Assembly (NCBI GenBank): GCA_910586765.1
Contig: CAJUJJ010000014.1
Location: 1 to 64,000 of the forward strand
Reading direction: 5' to 3'
Source: an uncultured Clostridia bacterium
Lineage (GTDB): Bacteria; Bacillota; Clostridia; Lachnospirales; Anaerotignaceae
DNA length: 64,000 nucleotides
Shown here in pieces: positions 50,377-60,053 of this stretch (its first letter is position 1; every line of letters begins with the position of its first letter). The notes below the pieces were generated by a model, which worked only from the letters and a program-made list of their open reading frames with translations, was not told the DNA's origin and searched no databases. The position numbers and the translations under genes were made by a program.

Positions 50377-52998
50377 ATGGGAAAAATCACCCCTATGATG
50401 GAGCAGTATCTTGAAATTAAAAAAAACTATAAACATTGTCTTTTATTTTTTCGTTTAGGTGACTTTTATGAAATGTTTTTTGACGATGCCTTAGTTGCTT
50501 CAAAAGAATTAGAAATTGCATTAACAGGAAAAGATTGGGGACAGGACCAAAGAGCACCTATGTGTGGGGTACCTTTTCATTCTGCGGAAAATTATATTGT
50601 TAAATTAGTAGAAAAAGGATATAATGTTGCTATTTGTGAACAATTAGAAGACCCCAAAGCAACAAAAGGGATTGTAAAAAGAGATGTTATTCGTGTTGTT
50701 ACACCAGGTACAATATTAGATAAAGGTGCTTTGGACGAAACAAAAAATAATTATATTATGACAATATTTTCAAGTAAAGAGGGATATGGCATTTCTCTTT
50801 GTGATGTAACAACAGGAGAATTTTTAACAACTGAATTTCCTTTTTTACAAGGAGAAGAAAAAGTTGTGGAAGAAATTGCAAAATATAATCCAGCAGAATT
50901 ATTATGTAATGAATTATTTTTAAAAAGTGAAAAAGTAAAAGAAATTGAAAGCAGATTTCATTTAAAAGTAACTGCTTGTGATAGTTGGTTATTTAACTAT
51001 CAAACTGCATTTAAAAAGTTATGTGACCATTTTCGTGTGAAAAGTTTACACGGTTTCGGAATAAAAAAACAAGACTGTGCTGTAATTGCTAGTGGAGCAT
51101 TACTTTGTTACTTATATGATACACAAAAAAATGATTTGAGCCATATTAGCAAATTGAAATTATATACTTCTAGTGATTTTATGGTGTTAGATGTATCTTC
51201 CAGAAGAAATTTGGAATTGACAGAAACAATAAGAGAAAAAGGAAAAAAGGGTTCTCTTTTATGGGTGCTGGATAATACAGAAACAGCAATGGGTGCAAGA
51301 ATGTTGCGAAAATGGATAGAGCAGCCTTTAATTGAAATAAATGAAATACAGAAAAGATTAGACAGTGTAGAAGAATTAAAAGAAAATGTATTTTTAAGAG
51401 AAGAATTAAAAGAAATTTTAAAATATATACACGACTTTGAAAGAACAATGAGTAAAATAGTATATCAGACAGCAAATGGACGAGATTTAATTTCATTAAA
51501 GCAGTCTGTTGCAAAACTTCCTCTTTTAAAACAAGCAATTTCAAATTGCCAAAGCGATTATTTAAAAGAAATTTCACAAAATTTAGATACTCTGGATAAT
51601 ATATGTGAATTGATAGAAAAATCTATTGTAGAAGAACCTCCCATTAGTGTAAGAGAAGGAGGTATGATACAGTCAGGATTTCATGAGAAATTAGATATTT
51701 ATGTTCGTTCTCGTACAGAAGGGAAAAATTGGATAACAGAATTAGAGCAGAAAGAAAAAGAAGAAACAGGCATTAAAACATTAAAAATACGTTATAATAA
51801 AGTATTTGGTTATTATTTAGAGGTTACAAAGTCTTATTTAAGTGAAGTACCAGATAGATATATTAGAAAACAAACATTAGCAAATTGTGAAAGATATATT
51901 ACACCTGAACTAAATGAACTAGCAGAAGTGATACTTGGTTCTGAAGAAAAAATAGTGGAGCTGGAGTATCAAATTTTTGTAGACATTAGAAATGCTATAG
52001 CAGAGGAAGTAAAAAGAATACAATCTTCTGCACAATATGTAGCTGTTATTGATACATTGTTATCATTAGCAGAAATAGCAGAAAAAATGAATTATGTAAA
52101 ACCTGTTGTAAATAAAGAAGGAATTATTGATATTAAAAGTGGTCGTCATGCTGTAGTAGAAAAAATGATAACAGAACAGTTTATACCAAATGATACCTAT
52201 TTAGATATGGATAAAGATAAGCTTTCTATTATTACAGGGCCTAATATGGCAGGAAAATCGACTTATATGAGACAAATTGCACTCATTGTATTTATGGCAC
52301 AGATAGGTAGTTTTGTACCTGCGGAAAGTGCAGTAATTGGTGTAGTAGATAGAATTTTTACAAGAGTAGGAGCATCAGATGACCTTTCCGCTGGACAAAG
52401 TACATTTATGGTAGAAATGACAGAAGTAGCAAATATATTAAATAATGCTACAAAAGACAGCCTTTTAATATTAGATGAAATTGGCAGAGGAACAAGTACA
52501 TTTGATGGTTTAAGTATAGCATGGGCTGTTTTAGAATATATTGTTGATACCGAAAAAATTGGTGCAAAAACGCTATTTGCAACACATTATCATGAATTAA
52601 CAGAACTGGAGAATAAATTACCTGGCGTTAAAAATTATAGGATTTCTGTAGAAGAAAATGGAGAAGACATTGTTTTTTTAAGAAAAATACAAAAAGGCGG
52701 TGCAAATAATAGCTATGGTATACAAGTAGCAAGATTAGCAGGATTGCCTGATAGAGTAATACGCCGTTCTTCAGAAATATTAAAACAATTAAATGCTGCT
52801 GATATTAATAAACAAGCGAAAAAAATAGCAGTAGAAGTGAAAGAGGAAACAGAAGATATTTTTGAAAAAGTGGATATGCTTTCTATGGAAGAAACACAAG
52901 TGATAGAGGAAATTAGCAATATAGATGTAATGTCAATGACACCTATGGAAGCATTACAAGTATTATTTGAATTACAAAAAAAAGTAAAAGGAATGTAA
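50377..52998 (+). CDS. mutS: DNA mismatch repair protein MutS
   Basis: An 873-residue mismatch sensor. N-terminal mismatch-binding domain with PMMEQYLEIKKNYKHCLLFF and GDFYEMF, whose Phe and Glu contact the mismatch. A lever/clamp region follows, then ATPase with Walker A GPNMAGKST near residue 620, STFMVEMTEVANIL and Walker B LLILDEIGRGTSTFDG. A C-terminal tail contains a likely dimerisation segment. The ATG is behind GAAAGGAGA. It forms an operon with mutL four bases downstream and miaA. Confidence 0.97.
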   Translation: MGKITPMMEQYLEIKKNYKHCLLFFRLGDFYEMFFDDALVASKELEIALTGKDWGQDQRAPMCGVPFHSAENYIVKLVEKGYNVAICEQLEDPKATKGIVKRDVIRVVTPGTILDKGALDETKNNYIMTIFSSKEGYGISLCDVTTGEFLTTEFPFLQGEEKVVEEIAKYNPAELLCNELFLKSEKVKEIESRFHLKVTACDSWLFNYQTAFKKLCDHFRVKSLHGFGIKKQDCAVIASGALLCYLYDTQKNDLSHISKLKLYTSSDFMVLDVSSRRNLELTETIREKGKKGSLLWVLDNTETAMGARMLRKWIEQPLIEINEIQKRLDSVEELKENVFLREELKEILKYIHDFERTMSKIVYQTANGRDLISLKQSVAKLPLLKQAISNCQSDYLKEISQNLDTLDNICELIEKSIVEEPPISVREGGMIQSGFHEKLDIYVRSRTEGKNWITELEQKEKEETGIKTLKIRYNKVFGYYLEVTKSYLSEVPDRYIRKQTLANCERYITPELNELAEVILGSEEKIVELEYQIFVDIRNAIAEEVKRIQSSAQYVAVIDTLLSLAEIAEKMNYVKPVVNKEGIIDIKSGRHAVVEKMITEQFIPNDTYLDMDKDKLSIITGPNMAGKSTYMRQIALIVFMAQIGSFVPAESAVIGVVDRIFTRVGASDDLSAGQSTFMVEMTEVANILNNATKDSLLILDEIGRGTSTFDGLSIAWAVLEYIVDTEKIGAKTLFATHYHELTELENKLPGVKNYRISVEENGEDIVFLRKIQKGGANNSYGIQVARLAGLPDRVIRRSSEILKQLNAADINKQAKKIAVEVKEETEDIFEKVDMLSMEETQVIEEISNIDVMSMTPMEALQVLFELQKKVKGM

Positions 52999-53002
52999 TA
53001 AA

Positions 53003-54907
53003 ATGCAGAAAATACAACTTCTTGATAATCAAACAATCAATAAAATTGCTGCTGGAGAAGTTGTTGAGTCTCCAAAGTCAGTTGTAAAAGAATTAGTGGA
53101 AAATGCCATTGATGCAGGTGCTACTTCCATTACTGTAGAAATAAAAGAAGGTGGTATTTCTTATATTCGTATTACAGATAATGGACATGGTATTGCAAAA
53201 GAACAGGTAAAAATGGCTTTTGTAAGGCACGCAACAAATAAAATTGTTTTGATAGAAGATTTAGAAAAAATATTATCATTGGGTTTTAGAGGAGAAGCTC
53301 TTGCAAGTATTGCTGGCGTGGCACAAGTAGAAATGATTACAAAAACAAAATCAGAACAAAGTGGTACACATATTGAAATCAATGGAGGAGAAATTGTGCA
53401 ATTTCAAAGTGCGGCTTGTACAGAAGGTACTAGCATTATTGTAAAAAATCTTTTTTACAATGTACCTGCACGTAGAAAATTTTTAAAAAAACCTTCTACA
53501 GAAGCAAGTCATATTTCTGAAATTTTAAATCAGTTTGCTTTAGGTCACCCAGATATTGCATTTAAGTATATCAATAATAATACTACAATATTACATACTT
53601 CTGGAAACCATGACAAAAAAACAGCAGTGCTTTATGTATATGGAAAGGAAACAGCAACGAAAATGCTGGAAATTAATTATAAAAAAGGGGAATATCATAT
53701 TACAGGATTGTTAGGAAAACCAGAGCTTTCCCGTGCAAATCGTTCTTATGAAAATTTGTTTATCAATGGTAGATATATTAAAAATAAAATAATTTCTTCT
53801 GCAATAGAAGAAGCCTACAAAACAAGGCTTTTAATAGGAAAATTTCCAATATATGTATTACAATTTTCTATACCACCTGCTTTGGTAGATGTCAATGTTC
53901 ACCCAGCAAAATTGGAAGTACGTTTTCATAATGATGACGAAATTTATCAAATGTTTTATGAAGCAGTTTGCAAAACATTTGAAAATGAAGTGCTTATTAG
54001 TAAAGCAGATTGGAACAGTAAAAATTCTAAAGAAGTAGAACAATATCAAAAAGAAAAAAATATTAAAATAGAAACCACTCCAATACAGCAAAAAATATTA
54101 GAAAAAGAAACACAACAATATGATTTATATATTCCGCCAAAACAAAATAAAAAAATAGAAATCCCTTCTTCAAAAAGTGTTGATGGTTTATTAAAAAAGA
54201 AAGAGAAAAATAATATGATATTAGAAGCACAAGAAGAAGCAATAACAACATATGGTTCAAAGCAAAATCAAAATGACACATATGAAATACAAACAGTACA
54301 AACAAAAAGAGAAAGAGATACTTTTTTTAAAAATTATAAAATAATAGGTCAAATTTTTAATACTTATTGGATAATAGAACAGTCAAAAAGTATTTTTATA
54401 ATAGACCAACACGCCGCTCATGAAAGAATACTGTATGAAGAATTGATGACACAACTGAAGCAGAACAAAGTAACAGCACAAATGTTACTACAACCTTTAT
54501 TATTAAAATTAACAGAAAGAGAAAAAGAAGTGTTACAACAAAATAAAGAATTGTTAAATCAATTTGGTTTTTCTGTAGAAAAATTAGAAACACAAAGCGA
54601 TGCACTTTTGAGTGTTCCTTTTATTATTAAGGCACCTACCAATACAAAATTCTTTTTAGATATATTAGATTTACTGGAAGAAGTGCCTATTGAAAACGTG
54701 TATGATACAAAAGTATTAACAATAGCTACAATGGCTTGTAAGGCAGCAGTAAAAGCAAATGATAAACTCAGCATTACAGAAGCGACAGCAATGATAGAAA
54801 AGCTATTGCAGTTAGAAAATCCTTTTACTTGTCCTCACGGACGACCAACTATTATAGAAATGACACAATATGAATTAGAAAAACGTTTCAAAAGAATACA
54901 AAACTAA
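53003..54907 (+). CDS. mutL: DNA mismatch repair protein MutL
   Basis: A 634-residue MutL. GHKL ATPase motifs: ELVENAIDAGAT near residue 33, DNGHGI near 59, GFRGEALASI near 95. The Gln/Lys-rich linker spans ~335-435. The C-terminal endonuclease metal motif DQHAAHERILYE starts at D468, and CPHGRPT is near 610, so it is an endonuclease-competent MutL. It acts with the MutS upstream. No mutH exists in such organisms. Confidence 0.97.
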   Translation: MQKIQLLDNQTINKIAAGEVVESPKSVVKELVENAIDAGATSITVEIKEGGISYIRITDNGHGIAKEQVKMAFVRHATNKIVLIEDLEKILSLGFRGEALASIAGVAQVEMITKTKSEQSGTHIEINGGEIVQFQSAACTEGTSIIVKNLFYNVPARRKFLKKPSTEASHISEILNQFALGHPDIAFKYINNNTTILHTSGNHDKKTAVLYVYGKETATKMLEINYKKGEYHITGLLGKPELSRANRSYENLFINGRYIKNKIISSAIEEAYKTRLLIGKFPIYVLQFSIPPALVDVNVHPAKLEVRFHNDDEIYQMFYEAVCKTFENEVLISKADWNSKNSKEVEQYQKEKNIKIETTPIQQKILEKETQQYDLYIPPKQNKKIEIPSSKSVDGLLKKKEKNNMILEAQEEAITTYGSKQNQNDTYEIQTVQTKRERDTFFKNYKIIGQIFNTYWIIEQSKSIFIIDQHAAHERILYEELMTQLKQNKVTAQMLLQPLLLKLTEREKEVLQQNKELLNQFGFSVEKLETQSDALLSVPFIIKAPTNTKFFLDILDLLEEVPIENVYDTKVLTIATMACKAAVKANDKLSITEATAMIEKLLQLENPFTCPHGRPTIIEMTQYELEKRFKRIQN

Positions 54908-54924
54908 GAAAAGAGGTTTTAATA

Positions 54925-55869
54925 TTGAAAAAGCCTTTGATAGTAATAGGCGGAGCGACTGCTTGCGGAAAAACAGATGTAGGTGTTTTGCTAGCACAAA
55001 AAATAAATGGAGAAATTATATCAGCCGATTCTATGCAGATATATCGTGATATGAATATTGGAACAGCAAAGCCTACAAAAGAAGAAATGAAGGGTATAAA
55101 ACATTATTTAATAGATGAAATAATGCCTGATGAAGAATACAATGTTATGATATTTCAAAAAAAAGCAAAGCAGTATATGGAACAAATATGGAATTTAGGT
55201 AAAATTCCTATATTAGTAGGAGGGACAGGCTTTTATATCAATGCCATCGTGTATGATACATTGTTTGAGGAAACAGAACAAGACAATACATTTCGAAATG
55301 ATATGTATGCTTTTGCAAAAGAAAATGGTGCAGAAGCATTGTATCAAAAATTGAAAGAAATAGACCCAGAATATGCCAAAACACTTCATGCAAATAATGT
55401 AAAACGTGTAACAAGAGCATTAGAATATCATCATTTTACAGGGCAGCTTTTTTCAAAATATAATGCAGAGCAAAAACAAAAACAATCTCCTTATCATACT
55501 GCAATGATAGTTTTGACAATGGAAAGACAAAAACTGTATGACAGAATTGAAAAAAGAATTGATATTATGATGCAAAAGGGACTTTTAGAAGAAGTAGAAC
55601 AATTATTAAAAAAAGGTTACACCAAAGAGTTGATTTCTATGCAGGCAATAGGATATAAAGAATTGATACCTTATTTTAGTCAACAAATATCATTAGAACA
55701 AGCAATATATGATTTGAAAAAAAATACAAGACATTTTGCAAAAAGGCAGTTAACGTGGTTCAAAAGACAAACAGATGGATATTGGGTAGATATTACAGAC
55801 CAAGATTTGGAAAAAGCAACAGAAAAAATAATACAATATTTAAAACAGATAAATGTGATAGGAGAGTAG
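54925..55869 (+). CDS. miaA: tRNA dimethylallyltransferase MiaA
   Basis: A 314-residue enzyme placing an isopentenyl group on A37 of tRNAs reading UNN codons; the DMAPP donor comes from the MEP pathway started by Dxs. P-loop GGATACGKTDVGVLLA near residues 8-23, ISADSMQIYRDMNIGTAKP, RRLTW-like QLTWFKRQ near the C-terminus. It starts with TTG at 54925 behind AAGAGGTT. mutS-mutL-miaA is a common arrangement, with MiaB 5 kb upstream doing the next step. Confidence 0.95.
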   Translation: MKKPLIVIGGATACGKTDVGVLLAQKINGEIISADSMQIYRDMNIGTAKPTKEEMKGIKHYLIDEIMPDEEYNVMIFQKKAKQYMEQIWNLGKIPILVGGTGFYINAIVYDTLFEETEQDNTFRNDMYAFAKENGAEALYQKLKEIDPEYAKTLHANNVKRVTRALEYHHFTGQLFSKYNAEQKQKQSPYHTAMIVLTMERQKLYDRIEKRIDIMMQKGLLEEVEQLLKKGYTKELISMQAIGYKELIPYFSQQISLEQAIYDLKKNTRHFAKRQLTWFKRQTDGYWVDITDQDLEKATEKIIQYLKQINVIGE

Positions 55870-55876
55870 TATAAAT

Positions 55877-57163
55877 ATGCAGGAATTATATGATATAATG
55901 CAGTCAAAATTTGGTATCAGTGAAAAAGTATTACAATATTGTATACAAAAAGAAAATGAAATCAAAAGTCAATTTCAAAAAATAGATGAAATTACAGAAT
56001 ATAATCAATTAAAAGTGCTTTCTGCTATGCAGAAAAATAAATTAAGTGACATACATTTTGCAGCAACAACAGGCTATGGTTATAATGATTTAGGTAGAGA
56101 TGTATTAGAAAACATTTATGCAGATGTATTTTGTACAGAAAGCGGATTAGTACGTCCACAGTTGACTTGTGGTACACACGCTTTAGCAGTAGCACTAGCA
56201 GGAAATTTAAGACCAGGAGATGAACTCTTATCTCCAGTAGGACTGCCTTATGATACATTGCAGGGAGTTATTGGCATAAGAAAAGAAAAAGGGTGTTTGA
56301 CGGAATATGGCATTACTTATAAACAAGTAGATTTATTACCTGAAGATAAATTTGACTATGATGGCATTGAAAAAGCTATTACAGAAAAAACAAAACTTGT
56401 TACAATACAACGTTCTAAGGGATATAGATGGAAAGTTTCTTTTTCTATTGCACAAATAAAAGAGTTGATTTCTTTTATAAAATCCATTAAAAAAGATGTC
56501 ATTTGTATGGTAGATAACTGTTATGGAGAATTTTCAGAAATACAAGAACCTTCTGAAGTAGGTGCAGATTTAGTAGTAGGCTCTTTGATTAAAAATCCTG
56601 GAGGTGGTTTAGCTCCTATAGGAGGTTATATTGTAGGAAAAGAGGAATTTGTAGAAAATGCTGCTTACCGTTTAACAGCACCCGGATTAGGAAAAGAAGT
56701 AGGAGCAACACTAGGCATTACATCATCTTTTTTGCAAGGACTATTTATGGCACCTCAAGTGGTAAATGGAAGTATTAAAACAGCAATATTTGCAGCAAAA
56801 TTGTTTGAAGATTTAGGATTTGCTGTTTTACCAAAATCAAATGAAGCAAGAGCGGATATTGTACAACTGATACAAATGGGAAGTGCAGAAAATGTCATTG
56901 CTTTTTGTCAAGGGATACAAAAGGGAGCACCTGTTGACAGTTATGTAACACCAGAGCCTTGGGATATGCCAGGATATGATTGCCCAGTCATTATGGCAGC
57001 AGGAGCATTTGTGCAAGGTTCTTCTATAGAATTGAGTGCAGATGCTCCTATTAAGCCACCTTATCATGTTTATATGCAGGGAGGACTAAGTTGGCATCAT
57101 GGAAAAATTGGTGTTATGACTGGATTGCAGACAATGGTAGACAAAGGATTGATACAATTATAA
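55877..57163 (+). CDS. Methionine gamma-lyase-like PLP protein (YnbB/Alum_res family)
   Basis: A 428-residue fold-type I PLP-dependent protein of the family often called aluminium resistance protein or methionine gamma-lyase family protein. GYNDLGRDVLENIYADVF near residue 62, TCGTHALAVALAGNLRPGDE near residue 95 and a PLP-lysine region SLIKNPGGGLAPIGGYIV near residue 234 are seen. The substrate is not certain; homologs in Firmicutes follow miaA or hfq. The start at 55877 is eight bases after the miaA stop, with ribosome binding site GGAGAG. Confidence 0.9.
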   Translation: MQELYDIMQSKFGISEKVLQYCIQKENEIKSQFQKIDEITEYNQLKVLSAMQKNKLSDIHFAATTGYGYNDLGRDVLENIYADVFCTESGLVRPQLTCGTHALAVALAGNLRPGDELLSPVGLPYDTLQGVIGIRKEKGCLTEYGITYKQVDLLPEDKFDYDGIEKAITEKTKLVTIQRSKGYRWKVSFSIAQIKELISFIKSIKKDVICMVDNCYGEFSEIQEPSEVGADLVVGSLIKNPGGGLAPIGGYIVGKEEFVENAAYRLTAPGLGKEVGATLGITSSFLQGLFMAPQVVNGSIKTAIFAAKLFEDLGFAVLPKSNEARADIVQLIQMGSAENVIAFCQGIQKGAPVDSYVTPEPWDMPGYDCPVIMAAGAFVQGSSIELSADAPIKPPYHVYMQGGLSWHHGKIGVMTGLQTMVDKGLIQL

Positions 57164-57254
57164 AAACAGAGTATTGTATTTTTGTAAAATTTTGTATAGA
57201 ATAGTATTCAAAATACTGGTTTCGTCATTACAGTACAGGAAGGAATGTATTTTT

Positions 57255-58727
57255 ATGAAAAAATTAAATAAAATAATCGTTGTTCTGCTTATTCTGTTAA
57301 TGACATTTCCTAATGCTGTTTTTGCGGCAGAAGCACCGCCAGAAGTGGTTGCACAAACAGCAATATTAGGGGAAGCATCAACAGGAAAAATTATTTATCA
57401 AAAAGATATGGACAAAAAAATGTATCCAGCAAGTATGACAAAATTATTAACAGCAATCGTTGCATTAGAACATCTTAAACCAGATGATTTAATTACAGTA
57501 GGTTCTGAAATTAATGAAATACCAGCAGACTCTAGTAAGGCAGGACATACAAGAGGAGAAACACTTACTGTTAAAAATTTAATTCGTGGATTGCTCATTC
57601 CTTCTGGAAATGACTCTGCAAATGTTTTGGCTGTTACAGTAGCGAGAAAAATAGAAAATAATCAAGAACTTCCTTATGAAGAATGTATAAAGGTTTTTAC
57701 AGAATTGATGAACCAAAAAGCGACACAATTAGGTGCAACCAATTCTCATTTTGCGAATGCTCACGGTTATCATGATGAAAATCATTATACTACAGCACAT
57801 GATATGTTTTTTATATCGCAAGAAGCACTTAAAAATGAAACAATAGCAGAAATTACAAAAGAAAAAGGATATTCTGGTGATGGTGTAGAAGGCGATATTG
57901 TAGAATTTGAAAATAATACATTAAAAATAAGAGCTTATAATTGGACAAACCACAATTTATTGATAACAGATAATGAATACCAATATGAATATGCTACTGG
58001 TTTAAAAACGGGCTTTATGGACGAAGCAGGAGATTGTCTTTCCGCAGCAGCACAAAAAGATGATATTACGTTAATAGCTGTTGTATTTCATTCAGAAGAC
58101 CCAGCACGTTGGACAGACACAAGAGCATTGTTTGAATATGGCTTTAATAATTTTGATATGTTAGATTTGCAAAAGTCAGGTGATGTTGTAGATACTGTAG
58201 CATTATCAAAGCACAATAGATTGTTAGGTGACACATTAAATATTGTAGTAAAAGAAGATATTAGTGAGTATATGCTCAAAGAAGAAGCAGAAACAATAGA
58301 GAAAGTGATAGAATATAAAAGTGATTTAATAGAGGAACAAAAAAATAAAGAAGACAATACTACAAAATTAAAAGCACCTATTTCAACAGCAGAACCTATT
58401 GGAAAAATTACCTATAAAAAGGCACAAAATGAAGTGATAAAACAAACAGATATTTATGCAGAAAAAGAAGTGGAAAAAGGTACTATATTAACTACGATAA
58501 AATATTTTTTCCAAAATCTAACAGATAATCTATTTTCTTTTTCATTAAAAGGGGTTGCTGTTGTAATAGGAATTGTAGCAGCAGTCATTGCATTGCTAGC
58601 AGGTATTATAGCAGTAATGGTAAGTCGTAGAAATAGAAGAAGACGTTCAAAATATATTTTCAAAACAAATCGTCGCAGACATAGCCGCAATGATGGGCCT
58701 CGTATGAGAAGAAGACGACGCAGATAA
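57255..58727 (+). CDS. dacF: D-alanyl-D-alanine carboxypeptidase (penicillin-binding protein 5/DacF type)
   Basis: A 490-residue exported class C penicillin-binding protein that trims terminal D-Ala from peptidoglycan stem peptides. Signal peptide (residues 1-24, ends VFAAEA). Active-site S60-x-x-K63 in PASMTK, S117-G-N in IPSGND and K251-T-G in LKTGFMDEAGD. A charged linker then leads to a C-terminal membrane helix near residue 440-460 and a very Arg-rich tail, an unusual C-terminus (many family members end in an amphipathic anchor). ATG 57255 is behind GGAAGGAA. Confidence 0.93.
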   Translation: MKKLNKIIVVLLILLMTFPNAVFAAEAPPEVVAQTAILGEASTGKIIYQKDMDKKMYPASMTKLLTAIVALEHLKPDDLITVGSEINEIPADSSKAGHTRGETLTVKNLIRGLLIPSGNDSANVLAVTVARKIENNQELPYEECIKVFTELMNQKATQLGATNSHFANAHGYHDENHYTTAHDMFFISQEALKNETIAEITKEKGYSGDGVEGDIVEFENNTLKIRAYNWTNHNLLITDNEYQYEYATGLKTGFMDEAGDCLSAAAQKDDITLIAVVFHSEDPARWTDTRALFEYGFNNFDMLDLQKSGDVVDTVALSKHNRLLGDTLNIVVKEDISEYMLKEEAETIEKVIEYKSDLIEEQKNKEDNTTKLKAPISTAEPIGKITYKKAQNEVIKQTDIYAEKEVEKGTILTTIKYFFQNLTDNLFSFSLKGVAVVIGIVAAVIALLAGIIAVMVSRRNRRRRSKYIFKTNRRRHSRNDGPRMRRRRRR

Positions 58728-58729
58728 AA

Positions 58730-58766
58730 AAACAAGAGTGTCATATTGACACTCTTGTTTTTTTTA
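58730..58766. terminator. Bidirectional terminator after dacF
   Basis: AACAAGAGTGTCA (58731-58743) pairs with TGACACTCTTGTT (58747-58759), with a T run after. It separates dacF from the convergent methyltransferase gene. Confidence 0.92.
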
Positions 58767-59900
58767 AATTCTGGGAGGTCTTGGACCTTCAAATTGGTAA
58801 TAATCTGTTTTAATACGTCCATTAAATAATTTTCGTTTTTTATCTGCTTTTCTTCCAAAAAGACTTTCAAAATATTCCATAGAAGTAATCAAATAAGTAG
58901 ACCATGTTTTATCTTGTTTCATAATTTCTCCTAAAGCTCTATAAATATTTTCTACTTCTTTTAATTCTCCTATTCTTTCACCATAAGGCGGATTTGTAAT
59001 TAGAACACCATATTTATCAGGCAGTTTTAAATCAAAACAAGATTTTACTTCAAATTGTATGCAATCGTCAACACCTGCTTTTATAGCATTTTCTTTTGCT
59101 AAATCAATGGCCTCTGCATCAATGTCACTTCCATAAATTTCGGGCATAACATCATATTTTATTGCTTTGTATGCTTCAATACGTTGTTGTTTCCATATTT
59201 TTTCACCTATTCTTTCCCATTGTTCAGAAGCAAATTTTCTATTTAGTCCAGGTGCAATATTTCTTGCTATCATAGCAGCTTCAATAGGAATTGTACCAGA
59301 GCCACAAAAAGGGTCTAAAAGAATACGTTCTTTTCTCCAATAGCTTAATTGTACCATAGCAGAAGCTAATGTTTCTTTTAAAGGTGCAATCATAGCATTT
59401 TCTCTGTAGCCTCTTTTATGAAGTCCAGAACCAGAGGTGTCAATGGCTAATGTAACAACGTCTTTTAATATACCGACTTGTATAGTATAAGAAGCACCTG
59501 TTTCATCAAACCAGTCTGTATGATATTTTTGTTTTAACTTTTCAACAACTGCTTTTTTGACAATCGCTTGACAATCTGGAACGCTAAATAATGTAGATTT
59601 TACAGATTTTCCTACTACAGTAAATTTGCCATCTTCTGTAATCCATTCTCCCCAAGGCAATGCTTTTGTTTGTTCAAAAAGTTCATCAAATGTTACTGCT
59701 TTAAAAGTACCCATTTTTATCCAAATACGTCCCGCACACCTTAGCCACAAATTTGCTTTTGCTATTGTTGTTTCATCTCCTGTAAATTCTACTCTGCCAT
59801 CATATGTTTTTACATTTTTAAAACCTAGTGCAATTACTTCTCTTTTTAAAACTGCTTCTAAACCAAATGTGGAAGAAGCAATAAAATTAATATTTGACAT
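58764..59900 (-). CDS. THUMP-domain class I rRNA (guanine-N2) methyltransferase (YpsC/RlmL-type)
   Basis: A 378-residue SAM-dependent RNA methyltransferase. N-terminal ferredoxin-like/THUMP domain (about residues 1-155), then the methylase: LLDPFCGSGTIPIEAAMIA near residue 195 (motif I), and the catalytic NPPY of LITNPPYGERIGE near 304. It matches the single-domain form in Firmicutes of the RlmL N-terminal half. A target base in 23S rRNA is likely but not provable here. The short distance to the left terminator makes it monocistronic. Confidence 0.9.
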   Translation of the reverse strand: MSNINFIASSTFGLEAVLKREVIALGFKNVKTYDGRVEFTGDETTIAKANLWLRCAGRIWIKMGTFKAVTFDELFEQTKALPWGEWITEDGKFTVVGKSVKSTLFSVPDCQAIVKKAVVEKLKQKYHTDWFDETGASYTIQVGILKDVVTLAIDTSGSGLHKRGYRENAMIAPLKETLASAMVQLSYWRKERILLDPFCGSGTIPIEAAMIARNIAPGLNRKFASEQWERIGEKIWKQQRIEAYKAIKYDVMPEIYGSDIDAEAIDLAKENAIKAGVDDCIQFEVKSCFDLKLPDKYGVLITNPPYGERIGELKEVENIYRALGEIMKQDKTWSTYLITSMEYFESLFGRKADKKRKLFNGRIKTDYYQFEGPRPPRI

Positions 59901-59989
59901 AAATTTCTCCGTTCTTTTATTATAATATTATAAAATTTTATTTTGTATTATAAATTATAACAGAATTTAACGATATATGGGAATATAAC

Positions 59990-60018
59990 TTGAAAAAAAA
60001 ACAAAAAAAATGTATAGT
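59990..60018 (+). promoter_or_regulatory. Sigma-A promoter of tgt
   Basis: TTGAAA (59990-59995), 17-base spacer, TATAGT (60013-60018), the same hexamers as the DUF2975 operon promoter. Confidence 0.6.
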
Positions 60019-60053
60019 ATTAAAAATAATATAACAAAGAAATGAGGAAAAAA

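Noticed and set aside
58454..58870. 138-codon minus-strand ORF overlapping the end of dacF
   Set aside because: It mixes sequence opposite the dacF tail with another frame of the rRNA methyltransferase gene and has no supported start. Both real genes cover it.
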